This document shows, in pieces, positions 1 to 12,400 of a stretch of 64,000 nucleotides of DNA (its first letter is position 1; every line of letters begins with the position of its first letter). Under the pieces are notes generated by a model. It worked only from the letters and a program-made list of their open reading frames with translations. It did not search any database and had not been told where the DNA came from. The DNA comes from Phoronis australis (Eukaryota > Phoronida > Phoronidae): contig NMRA01000339.1 of assembly GCA_002633005.1 (NCBI GenBank), positions 272,510 to 336,509 on the forward strand, given 5' to 3'. The position numbers were made by a program, and so were the translations under genes.

Positions 1-410
1 TTAATACCACGGTACCATTTGTAGAGGGTTTAAAAAACAATAGAAAGCCGTTTCTAAAACTGCTCTGATGTATAGATAAGAAGGGTTTGTGAAAGAACTT
101 TTAATTCGTTATAGTTCCAGGCCACGCTCAGCGCAGAATATAAGATGGCGTGACTCGAACTTGTGGTATTGAGCTTGGTCTGCCATGTACCGCAATAAAA
201 GTTGACATGAGCTCGGAGTGGACGACTGACAAAATAATGCTCTTTTTCTGTTTATCATAGTTTGGACCCATTCATTAATAACCACTAACTGAAGCCCCCT
301 CTGACTGAGGCCGAGTCTGGAGCACGTCTGAATCCCAGCGGCTTCTACATGTATGGGATGTTTTATGGCAGTTAGCGATAACTTTGTACTTGTGATACTT
401 TTCGTTATAG
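1..410. other. Intron sequence, no exon seen
   Basis: No open frame, RNA gene or repeat could be supported here. Because exon 411-515 starts in the middle of a kinase-homology domain and is preceded by a usable acceptor (ttcgttatag), this stretch is most simply the intron upstream of that exon. Confidence 0.5.
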
Positions 411-3400
411 CTATATGACTTGAATCATGACAACCTTGTGAGATTTGTTGGCGCTTGCTTTGATCATCCTCGGTCCTGTGTGGTTCTGCAATACTGCAGC
501 AAAGGTAGCTTGGAGGTAGGCTTAGGCTTGGTCACTGAAGTCTATAAACTGCTCGTCCACTTGTTGCTCCAAAGGTTCAATAACGTGCCAGGACTCTACG
601 TTCCAGGTCTGTTGATATCCGCAAACAATATTAATGCACGAATCGGCGAATATTTTTAAAACTTAAACTTACAGTGTAAGTGTGTTACTTGCAATTGTTT
701 TCATAGTAGTAATTTTTGTGACTTAGTTTGCCGGGGTCAAATGTTCTGTTGTTTCCATTCAATGGAAGTTTAAAAAGAACTTGGCCTCATGATATATCGC
801 ACTTATTTAACTTCTGCACACTTTTTGATTTTTTGCCATAACAAAAATATGTACACACAAACATTATTGTCGTACAAAGTAGACAAATTTGCAAAATATT
901 TTCATTAACATAGCAAAAATCATACTAATTTCAATTTTCAAAACAAATGTATAGTTTTATCTTTTATTCAGAAATGCTTTTGTTATCCATAGCGGTATTT
1001 CCCCGCATTGCCTACATTATCATCAACTAAAGTTTCCAAGTGATGTTATTTCCTCTGCTCCAGTATTCTCAGGTAGGCTATCCTTGTTTCCCCATGTCCA
1101 ATGCTCCCAATCCCCACGTTCCTCCGACTCAATGATTCCTGTGGTCCGATGTTCGACCTATCCAATATCTCCACGACTCGATGATTTCTGGTTCCCTTAC
1201 AATTTACATGTAGGTGTCATTCCAAGTTGTCGTTAACCCAGAGGTGAGGCTCATTCAGAAACTTGATTAAAATTTTGTATTTTTAATTTGAAAAAAATAA
1301 AAATGTTTTTGCTTCCCCCTATCGGGTGGGTGAGGCAGCACATGGGCGGCGCAGCACTGAAATAAATAGGGGAGGCTATAGCCCACCTCCCCATCCCCCT
1401 ATGGTGCGCCGCCCATGTAATTGCAACATATGAAGTAATTACTTCTCTCATTTTCATGTTTTTTCTACTTCTAGGACGCGTTGTCTAATGATGATATCAA
1501 TTTGGATAGGCTGTTTAAATTTTCTTTGATGCAAGATATCCTCAAGGTAACGTTCTTAAACGCAGTATGTTTATGATAGCAACACTTAACCATCTCTCGA
1601 CTTATTCTGAAACTCACTATCAACTTTTCAGTAATTTATCTGTTAATCTTTTGTGCTCTTCACATAATTACGCTTTTGAACTTATGCGGATTAATTATAA
1701 TTAGAAGCGTTCGTGTTCTATCGTGCAGGGACTCTTGTTTTTGAGAACTACCTTTGTGAAATATCACGGCAACCTTAAAACAGCCAATTGTCTTTTGGGA
1801 AGTCGCTTTGAGGTACGGCTGTCTGATTTCGCGCTGGAGACTATACGAACAGAGAAAATAATGGCCAAAGGTAAGTATCAGCATGTGTTAAGAGTCTTCT
1901 GTCTCACTTAATATTTCACTTGTAATCACGAGTTGTACCCAATGGGTATTTGTGCTGGCGTGTTTCGAAGTACATATTTAAAAGTCCAGTCAAAGGAATT
2001 ATGCCACAGACACCAGCAGCAGCGCAAAAATTGTAAATCAGTAGTGTGTCGATGAGAATACTCACAATGACTGCTTTGTGGATATTATTTTTTTTTGAAA
2101 AATGAAATTAGTTCCATATCGTATAAAACTGCATCTTTATTTTTGACTGCTATCCTTAAAGGTATCTACCGATGTTGAGTATCCGAACAGTACTGATTTC
2201 GGAAGCTCTTACATGTACATGTACATGGAAACAAACCTTCCTTGATCTGTACCACTTCCTACAAGCAACGCATTAGCTCTTGCCAACTCAAAAAGACACA
2301 TTGAAAGCTAAATGTTTGTTTGGCGGTCCTGTTATCTCAGAAATCAACTTATGGGCGATGCTGAACATGTTAACAAGTGCGTTTGTGCGTCATGTTTGTT
2401 TTGTTAAGCCAATTCTGCGATTGACCAAAATTAATAACCTTTTGACTTGTTCCGTATTTGCCTATAAAGGTCACCATAATGTGAATGCAGAAACTACGCG
2501 ATATAGATTCGAAGTTGAACGTTTGTTACGAAAGCTAAATGCAGTTTACAATTGTTAAGTTTAAAATTGAGCAAGCGTGTTTTTACAAAAGTTGCGTGAT
2601 GTGGTCGAAAGCATTACACACATCAAATTTTTTCGGTAAAACGATTGTTTTTACGGTTCATGTGAGAAAACAAATCCTACATTCGACTCAGGTTAATGAC
2701 ATGGACAAATCCTCTTGGAAATTTCATTTTGCCCATGCCATAAACCCGAGAGTCGTGTAGGATTCTCTATTTCTCTCGAGGATCTTAAATCTCTTCCATC
2801 AGTTTGCTGTCTGCCTAAGGAAATGAAACAATAAAAATGGACATTTTGTTTGTTTCCAAGCAACAGCCGATGGAAAGGACTTACCATCTTGTAACTTACA
2901 GGCCTTGACTGCGGGCAGTCTGCAGCTGTATCTTGTAAACGTCATTAAGGGGCTTCATTATTTTTAGCAAATATGAAATTCTATGGCTATGAAATCAGTC
3001 AACGTCAAGGTTTAGATTTCCCTAGTGCAGCTTCCCTGCTGGCAGTGTCTGTGATCAGAATTCTTTGGTGAAATTTGGCCAGAAAGTTTGTTTCTAAGAA
3101 ATAATGGCACATACTGTACATGTTTTCGAATGATTTTTATCTGTGCTGCCCCACCAATGACAGCTTTGATTTAGTATTTTGGAGACCGTTCTTACATGCT
3201 TGCTGCTAATGTGCCCTGGCAATGTATGCCGTATTACCTGACAATCGTCAGTTCAATCTGAATCTTGTCATTTCTAAAGAATGTTAATCGCTTGACTGAT
3301 TCCACCCAAGACTGATTTGGTCACATCTTGTCACGCTCCGATAAGAAATTACAATTGCGTCTGGTAAAAATGATTGACACACGTGTTTCAAACTTTTAAG

Positions 3401-6400
3401 GTAATTGAAGATTGCATCTAGCACGTTAAATCTGAGTTTGACAAGCATGATAATAAAAATTATAAAGCTGTAATGATGAAGGATTAGCGTAAGCTTCACA
3501 CTTCATAATCTAAAGGTAGGATATTTCAATTAAGATTCTTCGCATTCTTTTGCTTTGATATAACTTGAAGTAAAAAGTAAAGTTACAAAGCATTAATCGA
3601 AGGCGCAATTTATATATAAGATTTAGAAAAGTACATGTGCGTGTCCTAATGCGACACGTAATCATGCCTCAAAGAAAAGTTGAGTTTCAAACAAAAAACG
3701 GATTTCGAAACAATTTCGACAAATTTGTGGCGCAGTGCGAGGTAAATTGAATGGTCTTCTCCTATTGAAATAACAAGAGTATTCTTAGGCGGATGCAGGT
3801 GGGGTTAAGGTGTTCCGGACCCTCCCTTTTTACCCTTGATTTTAGTGTTATCAAATCTAGAATTTTCAAATAGTTGACTTGGACCCCCTTTTTACTAAAA
3901 AAATCCTTGATCTGGCCCCCCCCTTTTAAAAATCCTGGATCCGTTTCTGGTACTCATTATTGTCTTAGCACCAACACCAGGAAATTGTGCAAAGCTGTTT
4001 TTGTGACGCAGTGTGTTTACAATACATACGAGTTAAATCTTCACTATGACAAAGTAGCCGCTGGGAGGAAGTCGCCACGATGTCGGTTCCGCCGGAAATA
4101 CGACCAACGTGAATTGTGAGCACTTAATCCTCTCAATAAGTAATATCCGAGTAAATAAGCTCTGGTGAAAACTCTTAAAGTGTACTGAATGGCTCGTAAA
4201 AATATGTCTGGCACTAAAGTGTGTTGTTCAATTTCGAACTCGTAACTTATGCCGCTGTCGTCCAAGATGGCCGTCCCGATCAAACGGTGAGTAAAATTTT
4301 AACACAATAACGGTAATAACTTTTGAACGCACCCTGGGATTTTGATATTTTTTTCTCATTTTTGTATTGCAGAAAACGATATCTCTCCTGTGATTAGACT
4401 TTTATCTTCAAAGCGGTTCGCCCTGTTCATGCAGGCAAAGTATGGAATCTTTATTTCAGAAGAATTGTTCACTACAGTATGAGAACCAAGTAGCCTTTAA
4501 ATTGTCCACAGATCAGCAAATTTAAACAATCGCATGCATTTTTCCAGTCAGCCTTAAAATTGTCTCTATGGACGTTAAGCACTTTGGGTACTGGCAACAC
4601 TTGAGTCTGTGTAACATCTGACTCACGCTCAGTATGAACGTTCAATAGGTGAAATGTTGTGTGTGTCAGACAGCATTATGGTCTTCAAATTATTTTTCCT
4701 CATTAAACATTTCTGTTTGAAAACATTTAACATGTAATGAACTTGTAAAAACATTCGTTAAAAAGTGTTGAATGCGTAGTATTGGGACATTTTAAAATAA
4801 AAAATAACAAAGCTTATTCGAGAGAGTCCTTAAATTTATACACACATCCAAGATCTGTCCACAAACATATCTTCCAATGTCCACAACCTCACAATCTGGC
4901 CTGTAGAAGCACTGACTGAAACCCGCTTTCAACACTGCAAAAGTGCCTCCATACAACTGTATCTATCTCCCTTATTACGTGGTGGATGCAGCTAAACTAT
5001 CAGTACCAGTTTTGTTTGGGAGCACCATGCATTGTATATATGACAAGTTAATAATTTCATTACGCGTTTTTCTCATTATAAAAACGTGTCTGCGAACTTT
5101 TGAAGGCCTACAGGTAAAAATTATAAGGTCATAAAGTGCAAAATCGGTGATTTTGTCACACCCTCACCACATTCACAGAGTTTAAACTGAATCCGAAATA
5201 TGACCCCTTGAATGATTTTTTGATTTCTTTTGATTTTCTCGTGAAATGGCCCTTAGCAGTTTCTTGATGAAACATGAAAGGTTAGTAATTATATGTAATT
5301 TAACTGTGGCGGTTTTATGCCGTTTTTCTACAGGTAGTAACTAAACGCGACATTTACGATCTTCTCCAATTAAGGCCATTCCAATAAATCACTGGCGTCA
5401 TTATATTAAATTAGTGGTGTCAGTTGCAATTAAAAGAGAGGAATCGACATATGGAAATAATTATGCAATCTATCCATTGATTAAGCGTGATATGAAAAAT
5501 AATTTGAAGGCAATGGTAATCAACCAATCAGAAAGTTACGTTGGTTATCCAATCATTTTGAGTTGCATGGAACAAGAACTAATTATTTTGATCTACTTGT
5601 CGAGAATAATTAAACTGAACTCTATTTCGCGTTTTGAACAAATAATTTTTCTGTATAATTGATTCGACTGCGTATCTTGCTTTGACCAGTAGCAACATTG
5701 GCAGTATCACTAAACCTCCATTTGTAGCACTGTAGATCATGCCACTGTAAATTCACTATCCTGAAAAGGAGAAAATAGTAGAAATGCGACTTTTTAGTGA
5801 AAAGTTTCTTAGATCCACGAACATGGGAGTGACGTATGAACTCACCCAGCGCTAGTGATACATTTCCACCATTACGTGATTTTGTGTACAATTTTGTGCC
5901 ATATCAGCTCATAGGGAGTTGAGACGACCAGTCCTCGTCATTATTTATTATACATATACCATAAAGCACGGGAAAACGAGCAGCAATATCTGACGACTTT
6001 TCACATTTAACACAACGAAGAATGAATAATGCTGCGATTAGTTATCCCGATTTTGCGTAGTATATATTGACCAATAAACGTTACTAGAATTTTTATATGC
6101 TGTGACGGCTTTAAAGTCCTTGTTACAAACTGCCCATGTGGTTCTAGTATCCGAAAATACTTACTACATAAATTCTTATTTTCGACACCCTTTCTTTATA
6201 TTCTTTTCGCCTTTCTTGCCAAAAGCGATTTTTTAACAGTATTTGACCCTTCTCTCTGAGCGTATGATTACCGGTTGTCATCGGTTATTTCCGTACCCAC
6301 ATTTCCGGCTCATCAGTTCAGGAACTTGTCCTGAACGCCGCCATTTTTTCCTTGTAACTGAATGTGCTACGGCTTGCTCGAAAAGTCTTCATTATTTTGT

Positions 6401-9400
6401 TTTATTAGTAATATATCGTGATTCGTTTGCATATGTAGTGTATTTATAGTTTGTAGTTAGTGGTCGTTGATTTTTTTGGAATGTTACGCGTACTTAGTAT
6501 GTTAAAATAGCATTGGTGTTTAGTTCCTTACGTAGGCCGGTCGAACCTAGAAACCAATATGGGTCGAACCAATTTTTTTTTTTCGGTTTTATTTTTTCCT
6601 CGTTTTGAAAAAGTACTTTGCTATCATCGGAAAGGTAGTACATTCTACTCAGTAAAAATCGAAAAAGTATCAAAATCGGGGCAAGCACTGTAAAGTTATT
6701 GCAAGTTTTGTGGCGAAATTTGGGTCACTTTGTTTGGATCGCGTCGGCCATATTGGAGGACAGCGGGATGAGTTACGAGTTTAAAACTTTGTGTAAATTG
6801 TTTTCGCCAACAAATTACGGTGAAATTTAGTTAGACATATCTTTACTTACTATTCTGCACGATTTAGCAGTGTTCACCAAATTTCAGCCTCGCAGTTGTT
6901 ACTCATTAAGTGATAAATGTGCTCACAATTCCCGTTGGACTTCGTCTCATTTCTGGCGGCACCTACAATGTCGACTTTTGCTGAACTGAAAGGCATGTTC
7001 AATCGGCTACTTTGTAATTTGTGAAGATTTAACGTTGATACATTTTGACAAACGTTGCTACAAAAAAGAAACTTTGTTCAATTTTCGTGTTTTTTGTGTT
7101 TGTGGCCAGCGACCAGTTAGGCCTAAGGGTAGTCTTGGCGCAAAGCTGTATAGGCCTACTAACAAGCTGTATTTTGACTATAGTCTTCACTGGTAGCTGG
7201 TGACTGAGGCTAACTAAGGTCTGCCGCGGCAGTGTGACACAGGACTAACCAGCCCGTAATTTCATGCAAGTGTCTGAAACTACCCTTGAATATATGCAGC
7301 ATTTATCATTTGACCATTTTACTTCGACAAAACAGCTTGCAACCGCATGCATTTACCGTTCGCCAGTGTCTGGTCTCGATCCGCACCGGGTCCGATAGGC
7401 TGCGGTCCCGAGTCTGGCAAAATAATTTCTGTCAAAATTTATTCGCCACATTTCTTCAGCAAATTCCATAAAATTGTCCGTAGTTTGATTTTATCAAAAT
7501 TAAGGCGCGCTGTCGATTTTTTTATCCCCGTTTGCTGGCTGGTAACAGTACAGGCACTGCTCCAGTCGCACTGACGGCGTTTTCTCGGCCTGGGCTCCTG
7601 AATGAATTGTACTTCCGGGTTCGCGGCAAGTTCAAAATGGCGGTGTTTCTTCGGGTGCGAATCGTGAGTGGCGCGTTCATTTAAACTGTTTTCGAGTACG
7701 GATCGTGTATTAGTTATGGGGTAGGTACTTCTTGGATCCTTATAACATCTTCTAACCATGTAATAAGGGTTAACAACGCGTGAGAGAAGGACTTTAAACG
7801 ATAGATAAGGTACCCAGTGCTGTAGTGTTAACATAAGAGGTAAGTAGGCGCATAAAGGCATAAAGCCCACCGTATCACCCTGAATACTGAACGTAACTTA
7901 CGGTATGTAGCCGCTACGTTCAAATGCCAAAAGGCGGTTGGCTGCGCCTACATGTACGTGCGCCTACGCCCCACTACAGCAGTGAAGGCTCCCTTCACTG
8001 GAAATTTTTCTTCAACTAACGACTTCTGTTGTGGTTAGTTACGCTTTACGATTGTGGAGACTTTCCAGGAACACTGACAATAGCTATATTTCGAGAAAAC
8101 GTCGACGTCATGAACTACATGTACGCCTTATCGCTTGATGTCAATAGAGTTCGTGGGTAGACAGCTGCAGCCGCGTGCACTCTTGTTGGACCCGCACTTT
8201 CGTAAAATATGACACATGCGCGCACCCAGCCTAAAATATAAGGGGGCTCGAATTTTTAATAATGCGGACCTTTTACTACCAAAAACGGGGACTACAAAGA
8301 AAACAGGGTACCGCATTCAGAACTGTGATTTCGCGCCTTTTTAGTGGACTTTTGTCTCGTTTTTCGGACTTTTTGTTTCTCCGAGGCCTTACTTTTTGCC
8401 CACTTCGCCAGATGCGGGCCTTCTCTCAGCCCCTCCCCCCAGGTGCGTGCATGTGACATCCCTGCCCTTTTTATGCTTTCAGCCACTCGCATTGCCACTC
8501 ATTATGGGATATTCAAGCTATTCACACATATATTGTGTCAAGCTAAAGAAATTTTGTGCCTTCATAACGTTTCGGTGTCACTAGAGTATTAGACAGCACA
8601 GTGCAATAAAATTGATATCGATGTTATACTTATGTTAGAGATAAATTCCTTGCTCGGTAAGATCAAAACGTCATCCGATCTGACTAGGTCGGCGACTACC
8701 ACTACCTACATGTACATGTACATGTACAACCACCACTGATAACCACCATCACCGCTGCCCTTAATAACTGTACATGCACCCTCACGACCACTAAAACTTG
8801 ACCGACACCTCCATTACTACCACCCATCTGATCACTGTGCATGTATCCCACATGCATATTGGCAGTCACTATAACCTGACCGCCAGCACGATTACCGCCA
8901 CCAGCACCATCTAAACTCTGTGCTATGGTTATCACTTGCGCCAAAAGTACTAGTGCTACTGTTACCATTACTTTCAATACTACTGCAGTTTTATTATTGT
9001 TAACGTCGTTGGTGTAGTTCTGACTACACGTACCAGTATGCGTTGCACTGCCAACGACAGCCAGGGTAATGCTTATAACATTTTGATCGTCCAAAGCTCT
9101 TCATCTGCTGTGTACGTTAAGGAAGCAGCTGACGTACTGCACGTGTAGCATTGGGATTATCGTACTGTTAACCATCATTGTAGTTCTTACTACATGTATG
9201 CGTTACACTGCCAACGACAGCGTTAGTCCAGTGTAGAACTTCATATTTAGATCGTCTATGGAAGGCCCCTGAATGCTTAAGGTCGCCGTCTGCTGTGTAC
9301 GACAAGGAGGCAGCTGACGTATATAGCTTTGGGATTATCATGCAGGAGATTGTCATGAGGATGGGGCCGTTTTACACGAATCAGGATCTCTCCCCGGAAG

Positions 9401-12400
9401 GTAATTCGCGATAATCCAAAAATATACAAAGCTAACTGGCATTCCGCGATACATAATTACAAATGTAAAGCGCCTTGTTTCTATTTGCCCGTATACTGTT
9501 TTGGTTCATTGCAAGTTTTATCTGCAGATGCGTTTTGAGAATGCCAATGAGTTTAAATTATACTCATATTAACGTGCTCGGTCAAAACAGATTGAACGTT
9601 TTAAAGGCCAACATCTTGATGCATGACAAGAGTTTCAAATTGGGACATTTGTATCCACACGTTTCGCTGTTTTAGAAATAATAACTCGGGTAAAGGGTGG
9701 AAACCATCCTTTGCTGAGACCGCTTCTGACCGAGCGTGACTTTTCGGGAAGTATGGTGTCCATCATAAAAGAATGCTGGGACGAGATTCCGTCATGCAGG
9801 CCGACTCTTGGTTTCATTCACGAGGTGTTCAGTGCCGTCGCTCCGTCGCTGGGAATGTAAGTGGATTGCCTTTTCAGTGTACAGAATTTTAGGCACTGGA
9901 TTCAGTTACTCTTTTTGCCGACCGATTGTCAGACCTGTTACTAAAACATGCATTTCGCTTTTTCCTATAATCCTTTTTTCAATTTCACATGTACTGACAA
10001 CATAATAATTGTAAAGCTGCTGTAAACTGATGTATGTAGATCGATAGTCCGAAGAACCATCGCTCCAAAAGGCCGGTAGTCCGAAGAAAAGTTTTTGGAC
10101 TAATAGCCCATCGGACTAAAAAGCACACGGTTTATCGTTGGGATTTGGATTGGTATTCTACCACTTAATGCTATATATTACGAAGGGCTGATAATTCAGT
10201 TGGTATTTTGTTTGAAAGGTCCATGCTCCGAACTACATCTTTATTCTTTCAATTTTTGAGATTCGCCCCAGGGCGATAGTCTGAATGGTTATTGGCTTGT
10301 ACAAAAGGGCCTATTGTCCGGTAAGTCTGGAAAATTATGCCAAGGCGATCAAATTCCATTAAAGGAGAATGCCACCCAAAAAATAACCTAGTTTATACCA
10401 TTTTATATCTAGTAGTTCCACTCGATAACAGTAACTACAGTTCTTTTACCTGACACCTGACGGCAGACGGAAGTGTTGAAATTAGCCAATGACGTCAGAG
10501 GTTTGAATGCAGTCTGTTCAGCCGGCAGTTCACAACACGCTTACTGGTGTCAGCTAATCGCTTGAACTAATCGTTTTACACCAACATATCACCAAAATTC
10601 GATGTAAAACCCTTACAAATACCTCGAGTTATTGAACAAACGTGTTATTTTCTTTCGCTCTTACGAATTCGTACCGTAGCCTACAAAATGCGGTAGGCCA
10701 GAGGACCAAGGTCGGTCGCGGGAGTTTGGGGTATGCTCTGTGATAAATTCAAGTTATTCATCTGTGAAATACAGACAAGAGAACATAACTGTGTGTTGAA
10801 TTTTTAGATTTGCGATGTTTTTCAGTTCTAAACACACAGAACGCTTGCTATCCCGGCCAGTGGCTCGGAACCCGATCAGGCCGGCACTGTCAGACTCAAG
10901 ACATCACGAACATAAAGTTGAACTAAAGTTGGAAACTAAACTTCCACAGTCACGAAAAGACTATACTAGTGAGCCCAAGAAAAAATGTGCACGTGATTAT
11001 TTTGGTGAATTAGTCGCGGAACAGCAAATCTACTTAGCCTACTAGTTGGTCGGGGGCCGCGAAGTTAGGTTACCTTTCCACAGAACCGTCTGGGCAAAAG
11101 TTGTACAGAAACAAAAAATAGAATAATGTATATGACTATCTAAATAAAGATTCCCCTAACATCTGACCATAGGATATAAAATCGAGTTATTGTTACACAA
11201 CAGCTCTCTGACAGCGAACACTGAATTAGCGTGCGCTCACACGGCCTCTTTGCCCGGTCAATTAGCTTATTGCCTCTAAAGCCGGTAACGCATTGATTTA
11301 TTCATTGCTGGCTTCTCAAAACATTTGCACTCACGAACACTCCAAGGCATTACAAATTGTATCTAATGAGACAGGCTTTGTTTCAGTTTTACACAAGCAT
11401 TGGTTAAGGTGAGAGTAATTCATTTTGAAACAGAACGCACAATAGCCTAATAAACGTCAACGTGAAAGTGGCAACTCGCAATACCGATAATGGAAACGAC
11501 TAACGCTTGCGTTCGCTGCCACGAAATTCCGCAGGTGAAACGCCTTCTTGGAGAAGCACAGATATGTCTCACGGATTATTCTGATTTTGCACTGCATCTA
11601 AACACAGGTGTCAGTGCTTACGACGTTTTTAGAGGGCTGAGAAAAAGAAGTGGCAAAAACATCCTACAACCAGAGGACCAAACAAGCCTCACGAACGAGC
11701 CAGTCATCAAACGGGTTATAAAAAACGCCTTGAATTAATTGTAATTGTTTATGTTTGCATGCCCAACTACAATTTTCCATCATCAAAAACTGATCAACAA
11801 CCAATCCGACGAAATGCAGGCCACTGACAGACACGGCGAAGTTTCACGGCCTCATACTTGGTATTATTATCGGCGTATTTTTCATTCTTCACTACCGCGA
11901 GCCACTTCCGAAGCATTATGGGCTCTCGAGGAAATCGAAAAAATGATGTACCCGTTTTCCTCGCTGCTTCATAGTTCGCACATGCGGGAACGATGCACCA
12001 CACCATAGCGGCACTCACTCTGCAGAAGAACCAATGATGTCGCTGCGTCGTTTCTCACCTTCCTCACAGGTTAACGCGACCCCTCTCGGCGAGGTAAGAT
12101 CGACCGTACACGAGGTGATGTGGATATAGAACGATTAAGACGGTAAAAAGATTATTTTTAAATAATTTAAAAATCGGGTGGCATTCTCCTTTAATAAGGC
12201 AAATAAATGCAGAATAATTTTAATCGCATACGCATACAAAAAAATGCATTCCGCCTTAATCCGAAAATTGTTTCGAAAATGGGCTTAATATATTTCAATA
12301 AAATTGGCTGATTCATTATCAGTTCGTTACCCTACAGTTGTTCAGATGTCGCAAATAGCAATACAGCTGCAAGCTGTCACCAGTCAAAAACTTCACAAAA

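Larger units (their letters stand above)
10363..12190. mobile_element. Kolobok-like DNA transposon, degenerate
   Basis: A 1828-bp element with 15-bp terminal inverted repeats (AGGAGAATGCCACCC; GGGTGGCATTCTCCT) flanked by TTAA on both sides (10359-10362 and 12191-12194). TTAA duplication together with a THAP domain is characteristic of the Kolobok superfamily. Inside are a THAP-type fragment on the minus strand and a P2X7-tail-like Cys-rich fragment on the plus strand. No full transposase is present, so it is non-autonomous or decayed. It sits in the rGC intron 9857-12658. gtccgaa motifs on both outer flanks (about 10043-10085 and 12449-12460) suggest it landed inside an older repeat. Confidence 0.75.

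Noticed and set aside
7439-7870. 143-residue minus-strand open frame in rGC intron 3
   Set aside because: No domain or motif, no splice or start context, basic low-information composition; likely chance.
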